This document shows positions 1 through 8,822 of a DNA stretch of 64,000 nucleotides, piece by piece. The notes under the pieces are model-generated. The model had not been told where the DNA came from, made no database searches, and saw only the letters and a list, made by a program, of their open reading frames with translations. The position numbers were made by a program, and so were the translations under genes. The DNA lies in contig OZ241334.1 in assembly GCA_965200035.1 (NCBI GenBank), forward strand, positions 2,728,001 through 2,792,000, written 5' to 3'. Numbering within the stretch: the first letter of the stretch is position 1; every line of letters begins with the position of its first letter. The DNA is from UBA1952 sp965200035 (lineage in GTDB: Bacteria; Bacteroidota; Bacteroidia; Chitinophagales; Chitinophagaceae).

Positions 1-2190
1 ATGCTCTTCCTTTCGCTGGCTGATGATGTGATCATTAGACTCGTTGGTACGTATCATTTCATGAAGCTCCTCCACAGTGAGATAGTAAATATCATCCTTG
101 TTCTGAATGACGTTGGCTTGTACCAACCGGTCCGCTTCTTTCAGCAAAGCCCGTTTATAAATAAGATAGCGGCTAACGATGGCATATTTTGGATACTCGC
201 GGTAACCTGCGTAATTCCTCATCACTTCAATCATTCGCCTCGTCTCGTCAGCCTTTTGTGCTCCATCCGGTAATTGCCTCAAACGTTGGAGCAGCTCTTG
301 CTCTTTATTCGATGCTTCCTGTAAACCCTGATCAAATTTCCGCTTGCCGGCACCGGGCTCAAAGTTTTTAATGTTGCCCAGGATCATGGGAAAAAGGGTA
401 GCCGGTTTCTCAGTCCAGCGCGGTTTAGTAATGTCGATTTCACCAGCGCAACGCATTCCGTATTTACTGAGAAAATTATTAATTGTATCTATTGTTTCTT
501 GTCCACCATTCAACGTTACCAACCTTTCCGGAAAACTATCTTCTTTCATCTGCTGCATATAATGAATGACTTCCGGGTAAGGACGAATTACATCTGCAAC
601 GTCCAGTAATGCAAGTCCCATCTCCGAAGTAACATTGTTGGGCACAGACTGAGCGAGTGTGTCTGCCAAAGCCTTTTCACCCAGCCACTCCTGCATGTGC
701 TCATTGATCCATGTTGCCGCATTCATCGTAGTCATAATCGCGCCAAAGCCTTGCGGATCGGCTATATATTGCTTCAACCACTGAATATCATTCAGCATAA
801 AACCGATCAGTTCCGAACCGGATTTGTACCGGATATTTTGTTTCAGCTCCTTAATCGATGCCTGGTAGCGCTCAATCAGATGAGCAACGAGTGTGGGATC
901 GTAATCATTCAATGCTTGAAAATCCGCTAGTGGCCTTGTCTTGCCGGAGCTATCATCAGATGATAACACTATAAAATTATCCCGGTCAATAATAGTCGTC
1001 AATGCATCTTTGAAGAGCGGGTCATACTTACCTAAAACATTGATCAGAACAGCTCTTTTAGCAGGTGAAGCCAGATCGGGTGCCACATCAACGAATAGTC
1101 TTCCGCCGGCTTCATACATAGGTCGTGCGGCCGTCAGTTGCCACATAGAATAGCCCAGTGGTTTCATAGCATCCGTCATCATCTGCTGATGTCCGAAAGA
1201 TAAATAGACGTGATTTCCGGAGTCGTTCATTTCCGGGATAGGGTAGAGCGTGGTAACCGGGCGACTCTGAACAATATAAAATACACCATCAAACAGACAC
1301 CATTCGATATCCTGAGGACGCCCAAAATGTGCTTCAATCTTTCTGCCTGTCTGTGCGAGCTGCAGGATCTGTTCATCTGTCAGCACCTGACTATTCTGTT
1401 TTTCAGGATCAGGCATATATTCCTTCGTGCCGCCTTCCTGTAAGGCGTGAATGGCCAGCGTCTTAGTAGAAATTTTCTTATCGATGATCTCGCCCTCACG
1501 AATTTTATAATGGTCAGCATTCACCAGTCCGGACACCAACGCCTCACCCAATCCAAAGCCGGCGTCAACAGACGATATCTTCCTATTAGCAGTAACAGGA
1601 TCAGCAGTAAATAAGATGCCTGACGCCTGCGGAAAAATCATCTGCTGAATGACTACAGCGAGCCGGACTTTGCGATGGTCAAAGCCATGCTGAATGCGGT
1701 AAACGATGGCCCGCTCGGTAAACAGGGATGCCCAGCACTTACTGATATGCTCTAGGATATTATCCTTACCAATAACGTTCAGGTAAGTATCCTGCTGCCC
1801 CGCAAAAGAAGCTGTTGGCAGGTCTTCCGCAGTAGCGCTGGAGCGCACAGCGAAAGCATCTTTATCATCAAATTTTGAGAGGTGACTGATAATGTTTTCA
1901 ATAATATCCCGGGGAATGATAGCTTCCTCAATAATCCTGCGAATCTTACCACTGATTTCACGAATGCTATCCCGCTCATTCACTTTTAGTAATGATAGCT
2001 GATCTAATAATTCTTTGAGTGCCGGCGTTTCTTCAATAATCCTTTTGAACGCTTCTGTTGTAATGCAAAAACCATTGGGCACATTGAGCGCTTCAATCCT
2101 GCTAAGCTCTCCCAGATTGGCGCCTTTGCCGCCAGCTAATGTAACCATTGTTCTGTCAGTTTCAGAAAAGTCCAGTACATAATTGATCAT
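1..2190 (-). CDS. Rifampicin phosphotransferase-like PEP-synthase-family enzyme, partial
   Basis: The 730 visible codons are open and run off the left edge, so the C-terminus is missing. The N-terminal ATP-grasp part shows the GGKGANLGEL nucleotide-binding motif near residue 22 and the VRSSATAEDLPTASFAGQQD stretch near residue 117. An IVQSRP segment ends the ATP-grasp part and is followed by a GHQQMMTD motif at the start of the next domain. This order and wording match Rph-type rifampicin phosphotransferases (ATP-binding, drug-binding and phosphohistidine domains, about 850 residues) better than housekeeping PEP synthase. Rph moves the beta-phosphate of ATP onto rifampicin. The catalytic His lies beyond the window, so activity cannot be judged. 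The start chosen is the ATG at 2190, 25 bp after a MarR gene, suggesting one operon. Family is near certain; the substrate is inferred. Confidence 0.85.
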   Translation of the reverse strand, partial: MINYVLDFSETDRTMVTLAGGKGANLGELSRIEALNVPNGFCITTEAFKRIIEETPALKELLDQLSLLKVNERDSIREISGKIRRIIEEAIIPRDIIENIISHLSKFDDKDAFAVRSSATAEDLPTASFAGQQDTYLNVIGKDNILEHISKCWASLFTERAIVYRIQHGFDHRKVRLAVVIQQMIFPQASGILFTADPVTANRKISSVDAGFGLGEALVSGLVNADHYKIREGEIIDKKISTKTLAIHALQEGGTKEYMPDPEKQNSQVLTDEQILQLAQTGRKIEAHFGRPQDIEWCLFDGVFYIVQSRPVTTLYPIPEMNDSGNHVYLSFGHQQMMTDAMKPLGYSMWQLTAARPMYEAGGRLFVDVAPDLASPAKRAVLINVLGKYDPLFKDALTTIIDRDNFIVLSSDDSSGKTRPLADFQALNDYDPTLVAHLIERYQASIKELKQNIRYKSGSELIGFMLNDIQWLKQYIADPQGFGAIMTTMNAATWINEHMQEWLGEKALADTLAQSVPNNVTSEMGLALLDVADVIRPYPEVIHYMQQMKEDSFPERLVTLNGGQETIDTINNFLSKYGMRCAGEIDITKPRWTEKPATLFPMILGNIKNFEPGAGKRKFDQGLQEASNKEQELLQRLRQLPDGAQKADETRRMIEVMRNYAGYREYPKYAIVSRYLIYKRALLKEADRLVQANVIQNKDDIYYLTVEELHEMIRTNESNDHIISQRKEEH

Positions 2191-2215
2191 ATCTTTCAAT
2201 TGCTTTCTTTTGAGA

Positions 2216-2671
2216 TTATTTATTGTTGAGCTCATAGGTTGTCTCATTCATCAGCTCAATCGCTTTTGAAAAATAGGCTTCGATAACTTTGATTTCCTTG
2301 ATTGAAAAAGAAGCGATGAGTTTCTCCGATTCGCTTCGGAACTCTTTGTAAAGAGGAGCTAAAAGCGCCATAATTTTTTCCGTATTTGGCTCAATGATGA
2401 CCTTCCGTCTATCGTCCTTGGCAAACTTCCTTTTCACCAGTTTTTTCTTCTCGAATCTGTCTATCAAGCCCGTGACAGCACCGGTCGTCAGGCCGGTCAG
2501 GGTTGAAAGCTCACCGGCAGTCATTTGTCCCTTTTCCATCAGGAAGCCTAAATATTTATGGTCCGTTCCTGATAGTCCTGCCTTTCGGGCAACGGCTTCA
2601 TGCATCTGGATAGAAGTGTATGCGTAATGCTGGGTCAGCCGTCTCATTCCTGTAACTATATCCTTCTTCAT
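2216..2671 (-). CDS. MarR-family transcriptional regulator
   Basis: A 151-residue winged-helix repressor. The MarR core is clear: the helix-turn-helix segment MTAGELSTLTGLTTGAVTGL and the wing with the DDRRKV motif typical of the family. I chose the ATG at 2671 over the TTG 15 bp upstream because AAGG sits about 7 bp before it and a consensus promoter lies just beyond. MarR proteins usually repress their own operon and let go of DNA when they bind a small aromatic ligand. Here the next gene is the Rph-like enzyme, so drug-inducible control of that enzyme is a reasonable inference. No operator palindrome was established. Confidence 0.85.
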   Translation of the reverse strand: MKKDIVTGMRRLTQHYAYTSIQMHEAVARKAGLSGTDHKYLGFLMEKGQMTAGELSTLTGLTTGAVTGLIDRFEKKKLVKRKFAKDDRRKVIIEPNTEKIMALLAPLYKEFRSESEKLIASFSIKEIKVIEAYFSKAIELMNETTYELNNK

Positions 2672-2702
2672 ATTATGCCTTAGCAATTAAATATCTTATT
2701 TA

Positions 2703-2734
2703 CAAAGATAAATATGCATTTTGAGCCGGCCAAA
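2703..2734 (-). promoter_or_regulatory. Bacteroidota-type promoter for the MarR-Rph operon
   Basis: On the minus strand there is TTTG, a 20-bp spacer, then TATCTTTG. This fits the Bacteroidota consensus TTTG-N19..21-TAnnTTTG. It lies about 32 bp upstream of the MarR ATG. Confidence 0.6.
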
Positions 2735-2927
2735 TAATCCGGCGATATAGCATATTGTTCAATTCCTGAACAGGATTGGATAGACAGCGCTAAAGATGAC
2801 CGTCTGATTCACTGCCTGCAGCAGCACTACCGTAATTAATCCTCTTTATCTACAATCAACCGCGCCCTTGATCTAAGCGCACATATAAGATCGATTTTTT
2901 ACCGGCAGGAAGGCTTGATTGAATTTA

Positions 2928-4880
2928 TTAATCGCCTGTGAATGGTACGATCAACTCAATTTTCATCCCATTTTCTTCATCCCCTTTTATGATTTCCAGA
3001 GAAGCTGTTTGTCCTGTTTGCCGGCTGAGAATGGCAAGACGTTCCTTTGTGATTGCGCTGGATGCTCCCTGCCTTCCTTTTTTTCGGGCTGCGTTATAAC
3101 CAACACCGTTGTCCTGCACCGTACAGTATAATAAACTGTTGTCTGCTTTTATACTGATCTCTATCATGCCCTTGTAATCAATACTTTTAAAGCCGTGAAT
3201 AATTGCGTTCTCCACTAAGGGTTGTATCAGCATAGGTGGAATACAGAGGTGTTTAGCATGAATGCCTGTATCCATATTGATCCTGAAATCAAAAAGATCA
3301 TTGAAGCGCATTTTTTGCAGTGCCAGGTAATTCTCAAGCGCATCCAGCTCTTCGCTCAGCAGTACGTGGCTCTCCCGGCTGTTCTCAAGATTTGTACGCA
3401 GCAGATTGGCGAAACGCAGCACATATTCCGAAGCTTTTTTATTTTCATGCTTATCAATCAACGTTAGCAGATTAGTCAGTGTATTGAAGATGAAATGAGG
3501 CTCCATTTGCGCGCGCAGGAGTTGCTGCTCCAATTCTATTTTATGGTGCTCAACGCTGAGCATCTGCTGCGTGTTTTTTAATTTACGCTGACGTTGCAAC
3601 AAGATCAATACGATGATACCCGATATGGCCAGCAAAGTAGCCAATGCTGCGATTGCCAGCAAACTGTTGCGCGCCTGCAGATCGGCTTCAGCGGCCAGTC
3701 GCTGCACATTAAGCGCCTGGATTTTTCGCTCTTTATTGGCAAGATCATACTCCGCAAAAGTCGACTCTTCCATCTTGAGCTGCTCCTTATTGTAAAAGCT
3801 CTTTTCCTGCTGCACATAATCACTAAACAGTGTGCCTGTGGATGCTGAATTGCTATACAGGATATTATACAGGATTTTGTTGATCGCAAAATCTTTTAGT
3901 GCCGCTGCATCAGCAACACTTTTATTCTTTGCGAGCAATTTCTCTGCTTTATCCAAATATTTTTTAGCGTCTTTGGGGCGATGCAGTTCATCATAAATTC
4001 CCAGCATGCTGCTATAGCCGCTAAAGATGGCAGCGGGAGCAGTTGGCTCAAGACTTTTTTCTTGGAATTCAATAGCTCTGAGACAGCATGATGCAGCGCT
4101 ATCAAGATAGCCTTTTGCAAAATAGTATCCACCAACAGCGGCATCAATATTTTGCGACATCAGTTCACTATGAGCTTTTTGTTCATTGAATATCCGTGCG
4201 GCATTACAATAATACAAAGCTGAATCGTATAGCTTTTTTTCGACCAAGATCCTGGAATAAGTCGTTAGTGATTCAATGTATTCCAGCGGAATGCTATCCT
4301 GATATTGCCTGCTAATCGAAACAGCGGTACGGGCATATTGCAATGAAGGATCAAATAACTGACATTCCCGGTTGGATAGTGATGCGAGCCCGGGTATGAC
4401 TGCCCTGAACCTGAACGGAAATATGGTATCAGCGCCGGGACTACTACAAAGAAGTGCAGCTTTGGTAAGATAATAATTGCTTAAAAAAGAATTAGGCTCG
4501 CTGCTTTGCCTGAGACATAGGCCAAGCATATAATAACAATCACCCAGAGTCCTGGTAAAATCAGTATGCTGTTCAAGATATGGCAATGCCATCCTGGTGT
4601 ACACAATTACAGTGTCGTTTGAGCCATTTAGAAAATACCATCTAGCCATGGCATGACATACAAATGCATGGGTAATACTATCGGAAGGAAGCCGATAAAG
4701 CCTGCTGATTATCGAAAAACTTTTACCTGCATCCTTCAGCTGAAGCGTGCTGTCCAGTTTCTTCTCTACATTTTTGTTTACCAAATGTGCTCCGGATCGT
4801 AAATGCTCTGGTGCTTCTTTGCAGCCAATCCATAGTAGCGCAATGGAAGACAGCACCATAAAATGCTGTAGAAGTTTCAT
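2928..4880 (-). CDS. TPR-containing LytS-type sensor histidine kinase (lipoprotein signal)
   Basis: A 650-residue membrane sensor kinase. Residues 1-20 form a lipoprotein signal ending in WIGC. Residues about 40-370 are helical repeats of TPR type, the presumed periplasmic sensor. One transmembrane helix follows near residues 405-427, then a short coiled coil. The kinase part has the His_kinase (LytS/YehU) box with PHFIFNTL as phospho-acceptor region and an HATPase N-box (VENAIIHG) and G-box (DNGVGYN). It lies 129 bp downstream of the LytTR response regulator on the same strand, so the two probably form one system. The pair is divergent from the GG-leader peptide locus and could control it (inference). 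The ligand is unknown. Confidence 0.88.
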   Translation of the reverse strand: MKLLQHFMVLSSIALLWIGCKEAPEHLRSGAHLVNKNVEKKLDSTLQLKDAGKSFSIISRLYRLPSDSITHAFVCHAMARWYFLNGSNDTVIVYTRMALPYLEQHTDFTRTLGDCYYMLGLCLRQSSEPNSFLSNYYLTKAALLCSSPGADTIFPFRFRAVIPGLASLSNRECQLFDPSLQYARTAVSISRQYQDSIPLEYIESLTTYSRILVEKKLYDSALYYCNAARIFNEQKAHSELMSQNIDAAVGGYYFAKGYLDSAASCCLRAIEFQEKSLEPTAPAAIFSGYSSMLGIYDELHRPKDAKKYLDKAEKLLAKNKSVADAAALKDFAINKILYNILYSNSASTGTLFSDYVQQEKSFYNKEQLKMEESTFAEYDLANKERKIQALNVQRLAAEADLQARNSLLAIAALATLLAISGIIVLILLQRQRKLKNTQQMLSVEHHKIELEQQLLRAQMEPHFIFNTLTNLLTLIDKHENKKASEYVLRFANLLRTNLENSRESHVLLSEELDALENYLALQKMRFNDLFDFRINMDTGIHAKHLCIPPMLIQPLVENAIIHGFKSIDYKGMIEISIKADNSLLYCTVQDNGVGYNAARKKGRQGASSAITKERLAILSRQTGQTASLEIIKGDEENGMKIELIVPFTGD

Positions 4881-5009
4881 ACAATTATTGCGTAAAAAGG
4901 ATAGCTAAATTTGTTCTCTAATTGTGCTTGCAAGTAGCAGCCGGGCAACCGTTCCGGTCGAATATATATACGCTGAAAAGCGCTGAAAATTTAGGTCACA
5001 GATGCCTGG

Positions 5010-5741
5010 CTACAGGCTGTTGATAACTGCCAGCAGCCTTTCTTTTTTACGTTGGCTCACCGGTATTTGCTGGCGGTTTTTCAGGATAATGATGCCCTCG
5101 TGCAAGAAGCTGCTGATGTAATTTACATTAACCAGATATGACTGATGACAACGTATGAATGTGGATGGCGGCAGAATGTCTTCGTACGTTTTGATGGCAT
5201 GACTGGCTACCGGTTTTTGACCATCGTTCAGGTAGAAAGTAGTGTAGCCTTCATAGCTCTGGCAATACATGATCTGTCCTGTTTCTACTATTTGCAGTGA
5301 TCCTACTGAACGCAGCACCAGTTTTTGAGGGGTGCGACCGAGATATTGATTATGGCTTATCTCAAGCATCTGTCTTTCAAAAGGCAAGACTTTGCCAGCC
5401 TTTTGAATCGCTGCCGCTAAATCCTGACTACTGAATGGCTTGAGCAGATAATCTATCGCACCTGCCTTTATAGCATTCAGCGCATATTGATTGAACGCTG
5501 TAATAAAGATGATTTTGAACTGAAAAGATTCTTCATCCTGCAGCAGATCGAATGCAACGCCATCTGAAAGCTCGATATCCAGCAATAACAAATCAGGTTT
5601 TGTGGTATGGAGCAGTACGCGTGTTTCGGCAAGCGTGCCGCATGAGCCCAGCAGCACGCAATCGGGCAATGCGGCAACAGCATCTTCTAGGTGCCGGCGT
5701 ATAGCCGGTTCGTCTTCAACAACAACGATTCGTAAAGGCAT
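5010..5741 (-). CDS. LytTR-family response regulator
   Basis: A 243-residue two-domain regulator. The receiver domain is at residues 1-115, with the acidic VVEDEP pocket, the phospho-acceptor Asp in LLLLDIEL, and the switch Lys in LLKPF. A LytTR DNA-binding domain follows at about 140-240, with the FIRCHQSYLVNVNYI signature. The ATG at 5741 is preferred over an upstream TTG because the receiver fold starts immediately (MPLRIVVVEDEP). It is upstream of and co-directional with the TPR sensor kinase. About 270 bp of divergent intergenic space separates it from the VKOR gene, a plausible shared control region. Confidence 0.9.
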   Translation of the reverse strand: MPLRIVVVEDEPAIRRHLEDAVAALPDCVLLGSCGTLAETRVLLHTTKPDLLLLDIELSDGVAFDLLQDEESFQFKIIFITAFNQYALNAIKAGAIDYLLKPFSSQDLAAAIQKAGKVLPFERQMLEISHNQYLGRTPQKLVLRSVGSLQIVETGQIMYCQSYEGYTTFYLNDGQKPVASHAIKTYEDILPPSTFIRCHQSYLVNVNYISSFLHEGIIILKNRQQIPVSQRKKERLLAVINSL

Positions 5742-6014
5742 AAGGGAATGGTACGAAGATAGGAACAAAAGATAAATGTTTTAATGCGCTGATTTTCAAA
5801 TATCCAATGCCGCTAATCGAATCTATAATCAACATAGTCAAATCTGAAAGCATAGATTTTTACTTCCCTGTAAACATTTCTTTTACCAAGTGTCGAAAAA
5901 AAGTGATTGGTGGCAATACTGAATCGGACGGGGTTGTGTGATATCCTATTCTCTGCCAGTCTGCACCGATGACTAAGCACTTATCGCCTTTGCTTTCATC
6001 ATTCAAATATTCCC

Positions 6015-7592
6015 GTGAAACAAAATAATCTCAACAAAGAATTATCGGTGATAGCGCATGAGTGGCTCATTCTCTGCGGCAATAAGGTAAATACGGATTA
6101 CTGCAAAGAATCGATCACCAGCCATCCTGATTATCCTGCATTGACGGCGCTCACAGACTTTCTGGAGAGCGGCGGCCTTGAGTATGATGCAGTACAGGCA
6201 GATGCGTCCTACATCCATGAATTTCAGTATCCGCTGTTGGCGCACATCAGGCAGCCGGGTAATGAGTTCATGCACCTTATTCCCAGTGTAGATGCATGGG
6301 AAAAGCAAAAGGAGATCACTAAAGATTGGAGCGGCATAGCATTGTATCCTGCAAATAGAACAAAATGGAAGCACGCAGAAAATGATCAGTATCAAAAGGC
6401 GCAATGGCGCAATAAAGCTATTGCTGCGGCATTTATTGCTACTGGTGTTTTAGCCTTCCTTTCTTCGATTGCTATTTACCCTTATTGGCCGGTCAATGTA
6501 TTTGGTTTGCTTTCGTTAGCTGGCCTTGCAGTGAGCATTGCGGCGCTCGGCACAGAGCTTGGCTACCAAAGTGAACTGGTAAAGCAGGTATGTGGCACGA
6601 TAAGTAATGGCGGCTGTGAAAAAGTGCTGCGCAGCAGATTTGCTAAAGGCATTATGGGCATCACACCGGCAGATGCATCAGTAATTTATTTTGCCACACA
6701 GTTTGTTTTTTATCTTGCCGGCTGCGTTTATCATCCATTGCTTACCGGTATTATCAATCTGGCATTTGCAGGTATTACGGTGGCTGTATGGAGTATTTAT
6801 ACTCAGGCAGTAAAGCTGAAAGAATGGTGTGCCCTGTGCCTTTGTATTGTGGGCGTTCTTTTGCTGCAGTCAGGAATCTCATTTTTTCAGGCCGATCCTT
6901 TAAGTGCTTCCTATCTTTCTTATGGTGCATTCATCACGGGTGGCTTGCTGATAACGCTCGGTTTTCTTCCGTTAAAACAATTGATCAAGACCAGCGCTGT
7001 TTATAAAAAAGAGCTCAATGGTTTAAAAAAATGGAAGACCGATGCAGGCCTTTTCCTCACCCAGTTAGATGCAGAGCCGCAGGCCGATATAAGCGTTTGG
7101 GAAAATGATTTATTGATCGGCAATCCAGATGCGCCGTTGCGTATCGCCGTTGCATGCAACCCTTATTGTGGCCCCTGTGCAAAAGCACATACGGAGCTAG
7201 ATGCCCTGCTGGAGCGATTTCCGGGCAAAATGAATGTGCAGATCAGGCTTCTCTGCAATCCTGCCAATCAGGCTGATAAGAGAACGATTGCGACCAAAGC
7301 GATCCTACAGCAAGCTATTGCAGCAAAAAACGCAGGTGATATGCAATCGATGATTACCGATTGGTTTCACTGGATGGATCTGGAGCGGTGGCAGGAGAAG
7401 TGGCACTGCGATGCAGCAATAAATGTGGACGGTACACTCAAAAAGCATACGGCATGGATGCATGATGCCGGAATCGCATTCACGCCAACTTTTTTCGTCA
7501 ATGGCCGCCGTTTGCCGGGCCGCTACAACTTAACTGATGTTGAAAAAATGATCCCAGAGCTGGCCGGCTCTTTTGCCGTACAGGAAAGCTAG
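6015..7592 (+). CDS. C39-like / VKOR / thioredoxin fusion, disulfide-forming membrane protein
   Basis: A 525-residue fusion. Residues about 5-105 resemble the peptidase-C39-like domain (DYPALTALTDFL, then LLAHIRQPG) but lack an obvious catalytic Cys/His arrangement, so this part may only bind leader peptides. Residues about 130-320 are a multi-helix VKOR-type membrane core. It has a Cys pair near 193/201 and the quinone-reactive CALC pair at 272/275. Residues about 365-520 are a thioredoxin/DsbG-like domain with CGPC near 385. VKOR-thioredoxin fusions oxidise substrate thiols to disulfides and pass electrons to quinone. The gene directly precedes four cysteine-rich exported peptides, so their oxidative folding is the likely role (inference). 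Confidence 0.85.
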   Translation: MKQNNLNKELSVIAHEWLILCGNKVNTDYCKESITSHPDYPALTALTDFLESGGLEYDAVQADASYIHEFQYPLLAHIRQPGNEFMHLIPSVDAWEKQKEITKDWSGIALYPANRTKWKHAENDQYQKAQWRNKAIAAAFIATGVLAFLSSIAIYPYWPVNVFGLLSLAGLAVSIAALGTELGYQSELVKQVCGTISNGGCEKVLRSRFAKGIMGITPADASVIYFATQFVFYLAGCVYHPLLTGIINLAFAGITVAVWSIYTQAVKLKEWCALCLCIVGVLLLQSGISFFQADPLSASYLSYGAFITGGLLITLGFLPLKQLIKTSAVYKKELNGLKKWKTDAGLFLTQLDAEPQADISVWENDLLIGNPDAPLRIAVACNPYCGPCAKAHTELDALLERFPGKMNVQIRLLCNPANQADKRTIATKAILQQAIAAKNAGDMQSMITDWFHWMDLERWQEKWHCDAAINVDGTLKKHTAWMHDAGIAFTPTFFVNGRRLPGRYNLTDVEKMIPELAGSFAVQES

Positions 7593-7692
7593 TTCAATGA
7601 ATTGAGCAGTGCACGGCTCAGTTAGTTGCCTTTGAATTCACGATAACCGATACAGTTGCAACTGCTGTGTCAAAAATTTAAAACTTTAAAAA

Positions 7693-7896
7693 ATGAAAAA
7701 ACTAACGAGAGTAGAAATGAAAAGCGTAATTGGTGGCTACCAAGAAGCTTCCGGTGATCCTTGTAAGCAATATCAAGGACAGACAACTTGGCAATGTGGT
7801 TCCAACAGAAATGGAAATAACTGCACCGTTGATATATGCTTTTGCGATGGCAGACCACCTGCATGCAATCAATATGCACCTTGTAGCGAAATATAG
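7693..7896 (+). CDS. GG-leader secreted peptide 1 (7 Cys)
   Basis: A 67-residue precursor. The leader MKKLTRVEMKSVIGG matches the Bacteroidota GG-leader natural-product consensus (TIGR04149 type) and should be cut after Gly-Gly by the C39 peptidase of the downstream ABC exporter. The 52-residue core has seven Cys and is rich in Asn, Gln and Gly. It is the most divergent of the four: it lacks the CxGDxxCxxxDC block shared by the others. An odd Cys count suggests one free thiol or a dimer. No bacteriocin assay-type evidence can be drawn from sequence; the activity is unknown. Confidence 0.8.
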   Translation: MKKLTRVEMKSVIGGYQEASGDPCKQYQGQTTWQCGSNRNGNNCTVDICFCDGRPPACNQYAPCSEI

Positions 7897-8056
7897 AAGT
7901 AAAACTATTTTTCAAAGAATGTGTTCGTTCGGGTGACTAACAACCTATCACGAATTGAATACTCAGAAGGTCAGGCAGATCGTTTAGCCATTTTTCAAAT
8001 TGTTCAGGGAAAAAAGTAACTCCATTTATTGTATCACGATTTTAAATTTTAAAAAA

Positions 8057-8263
8057 ATGAAAAAACTATCAAGAACACACATGAAAAGTGTAATGGGCGG
8101 AAGATATCCTACTATACGCTGCACCATCACGGATGCCAATGGCAATAAATCTCCTTGGCTATGCATGGATGAGCCCAACGCCAACTCTTGCCAGGCAATA
8201 GCTGACAGAACCTGTGCAGGCGATAATAATTGTTCTGATCTGGACTGTCCGGGTGCAGATTAA
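8057..8263 (+). CDS. GG-leader secreted peptide 2 (6 Cys)
   Basis: A 68-residue precursor with leader MKKLSRTHMKSVMGG and a 53-residue acidic core containing six Cys. The C-terminal half carries the CAGDNNCSDLDC block shared with peptides 3 and 4. I chose the ATG at 8057 because the GG-leader consensus begins exactly there; an earlier in-frame start gives an extension with no leader character. It lies 160 bp after peptide 1 in the same direction. Probable substrate of the VKOR oxidase and C39 exporter. Confidence 0.8.
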   Translation: MKKLSRTHMKSVMGGRYPTIRCTITDANGNKSPWLCMDEPNANSCQAIADRTCAGDNNCSDLDCPGAD

Positions 8264-8324
8264 AGCCGAGCCATTTTCGGTAACGAAATAAGTATTGCAT
8301 TCAAAATTAAAAACCAACGCTAAA

Positions 8325-8531
8325 ATGAGAAGACTATCAAGAACAGAAATGAAAATGGTTAACGGTGGCCGTAACAAGACGTACAGCTGCACCTTCACAT
8401 TTGCCAATGGCACAACACAATCTTACGAGATATCAGGTACAGGAGCAGAAGCTCAATGTGCAGCAGACCATGCATGTATTGGCGACAATAACTGCACGAA
8501 TGCTGACTGTGAAGGTTCCGGCGCATGTTAA
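8325..8531 (+). CDS. GG-leader secreted peptide 3 (6 Cys)
   Basis: A 68-residue precursor with leader MRRLSRTEMKMVNGG. The core opens with SCTFTFANGTT and ends with six Cys in the spacing C-x22-C-x5-C-x5-C-x4-C-x5-C. It shares CTFTF and CxGDxxCxxxDC with peptide 4, so the two are tandem paralogues. The start is fixed by the leader consensus rather than by an upstream in-frame ATG at 8295. Expected to be exported and oxidised; the function is unknown. Confidence 0.8.
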   Translation: MRRLSRTEMKMVNGGRNKTYSCTFTFANGTTQSYEISGTGAEAQCAADHACIGDNNCTNADCEGSGAC

Positions 8532-8558
8532 TTATCTAATCTAAAAAACTTTCAAAAA

Positions 8559-8750
8559 ATGAAAAAGCTATCAAGAACAGAAATGAAAAGTGTAAATGGC
8601 GGAAAAATGGCTGCTGCCGGTAAATGCACATTTACGTTTACTGACGGCACTACATGGACCGGCGGAAATGGTGACCAATGCGCAGCGGATTTCATCTGCA
8701 CAGGCGATGATAAATGTGTAGATGTCGATTGCCCCGGATCTGATTGCTAA
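8559..8750 (+). CDS. GG-leader secreted peptide 4 (6 Cys)
   Basis: A 63-residue precursor with leader MKKLSRTEMKSVNGG and a 48-residue acidic core. The cysteine block is C-AADFI-C-TGDDK-C-VDVD-C-PGSD-C, nearly the same as in peptide 3. It is 27 bp downstream of peptide 3 and is followed by a perfect hairpin before the exporter gene. Small size, paired cysteines and many Asp residues suggest a disulfide-stabilised, possibly metal-binding secreted peptide (inference). Confidence 0.8.
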   Translation: MKKLSRTEMKSVNGGKMAAAGKCTFTFTDGTTWTGGNGDQCAADFICTGDDKCVDVDCPGSDC

Positions 8751-8773
8751 AAATCAAATTCATAAATAAAAAT

Positions 8774-8806
8774 GATAAGGGGCTATTTTAATGATAGCCC
8801 CTTATC
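8774..8806 (+). promoter_or_regulatory. 13-bp perfect hairpin between peptide genes and exporter
   Basis: GATAAGGGGCTAT pairs perfectly with ATAGCCCCTTATC around a 7-base loop. There is no clear T-run after it. It lies between the last precursor (stop 8750) and the exporter start (8823). It could partly terminate or stabilise the upstream mRNA, giving more precursor than exporter. Confidence 0.65.
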
Positions 8807-8822
8807 TAATGGATCAATAACT

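Noticed and set aside
8772..8822. Upstream ATG extending the ABC exporter
   Set aside because: The extra residues come from the hairpin; the C39 fold begins at the ATG at 8823.
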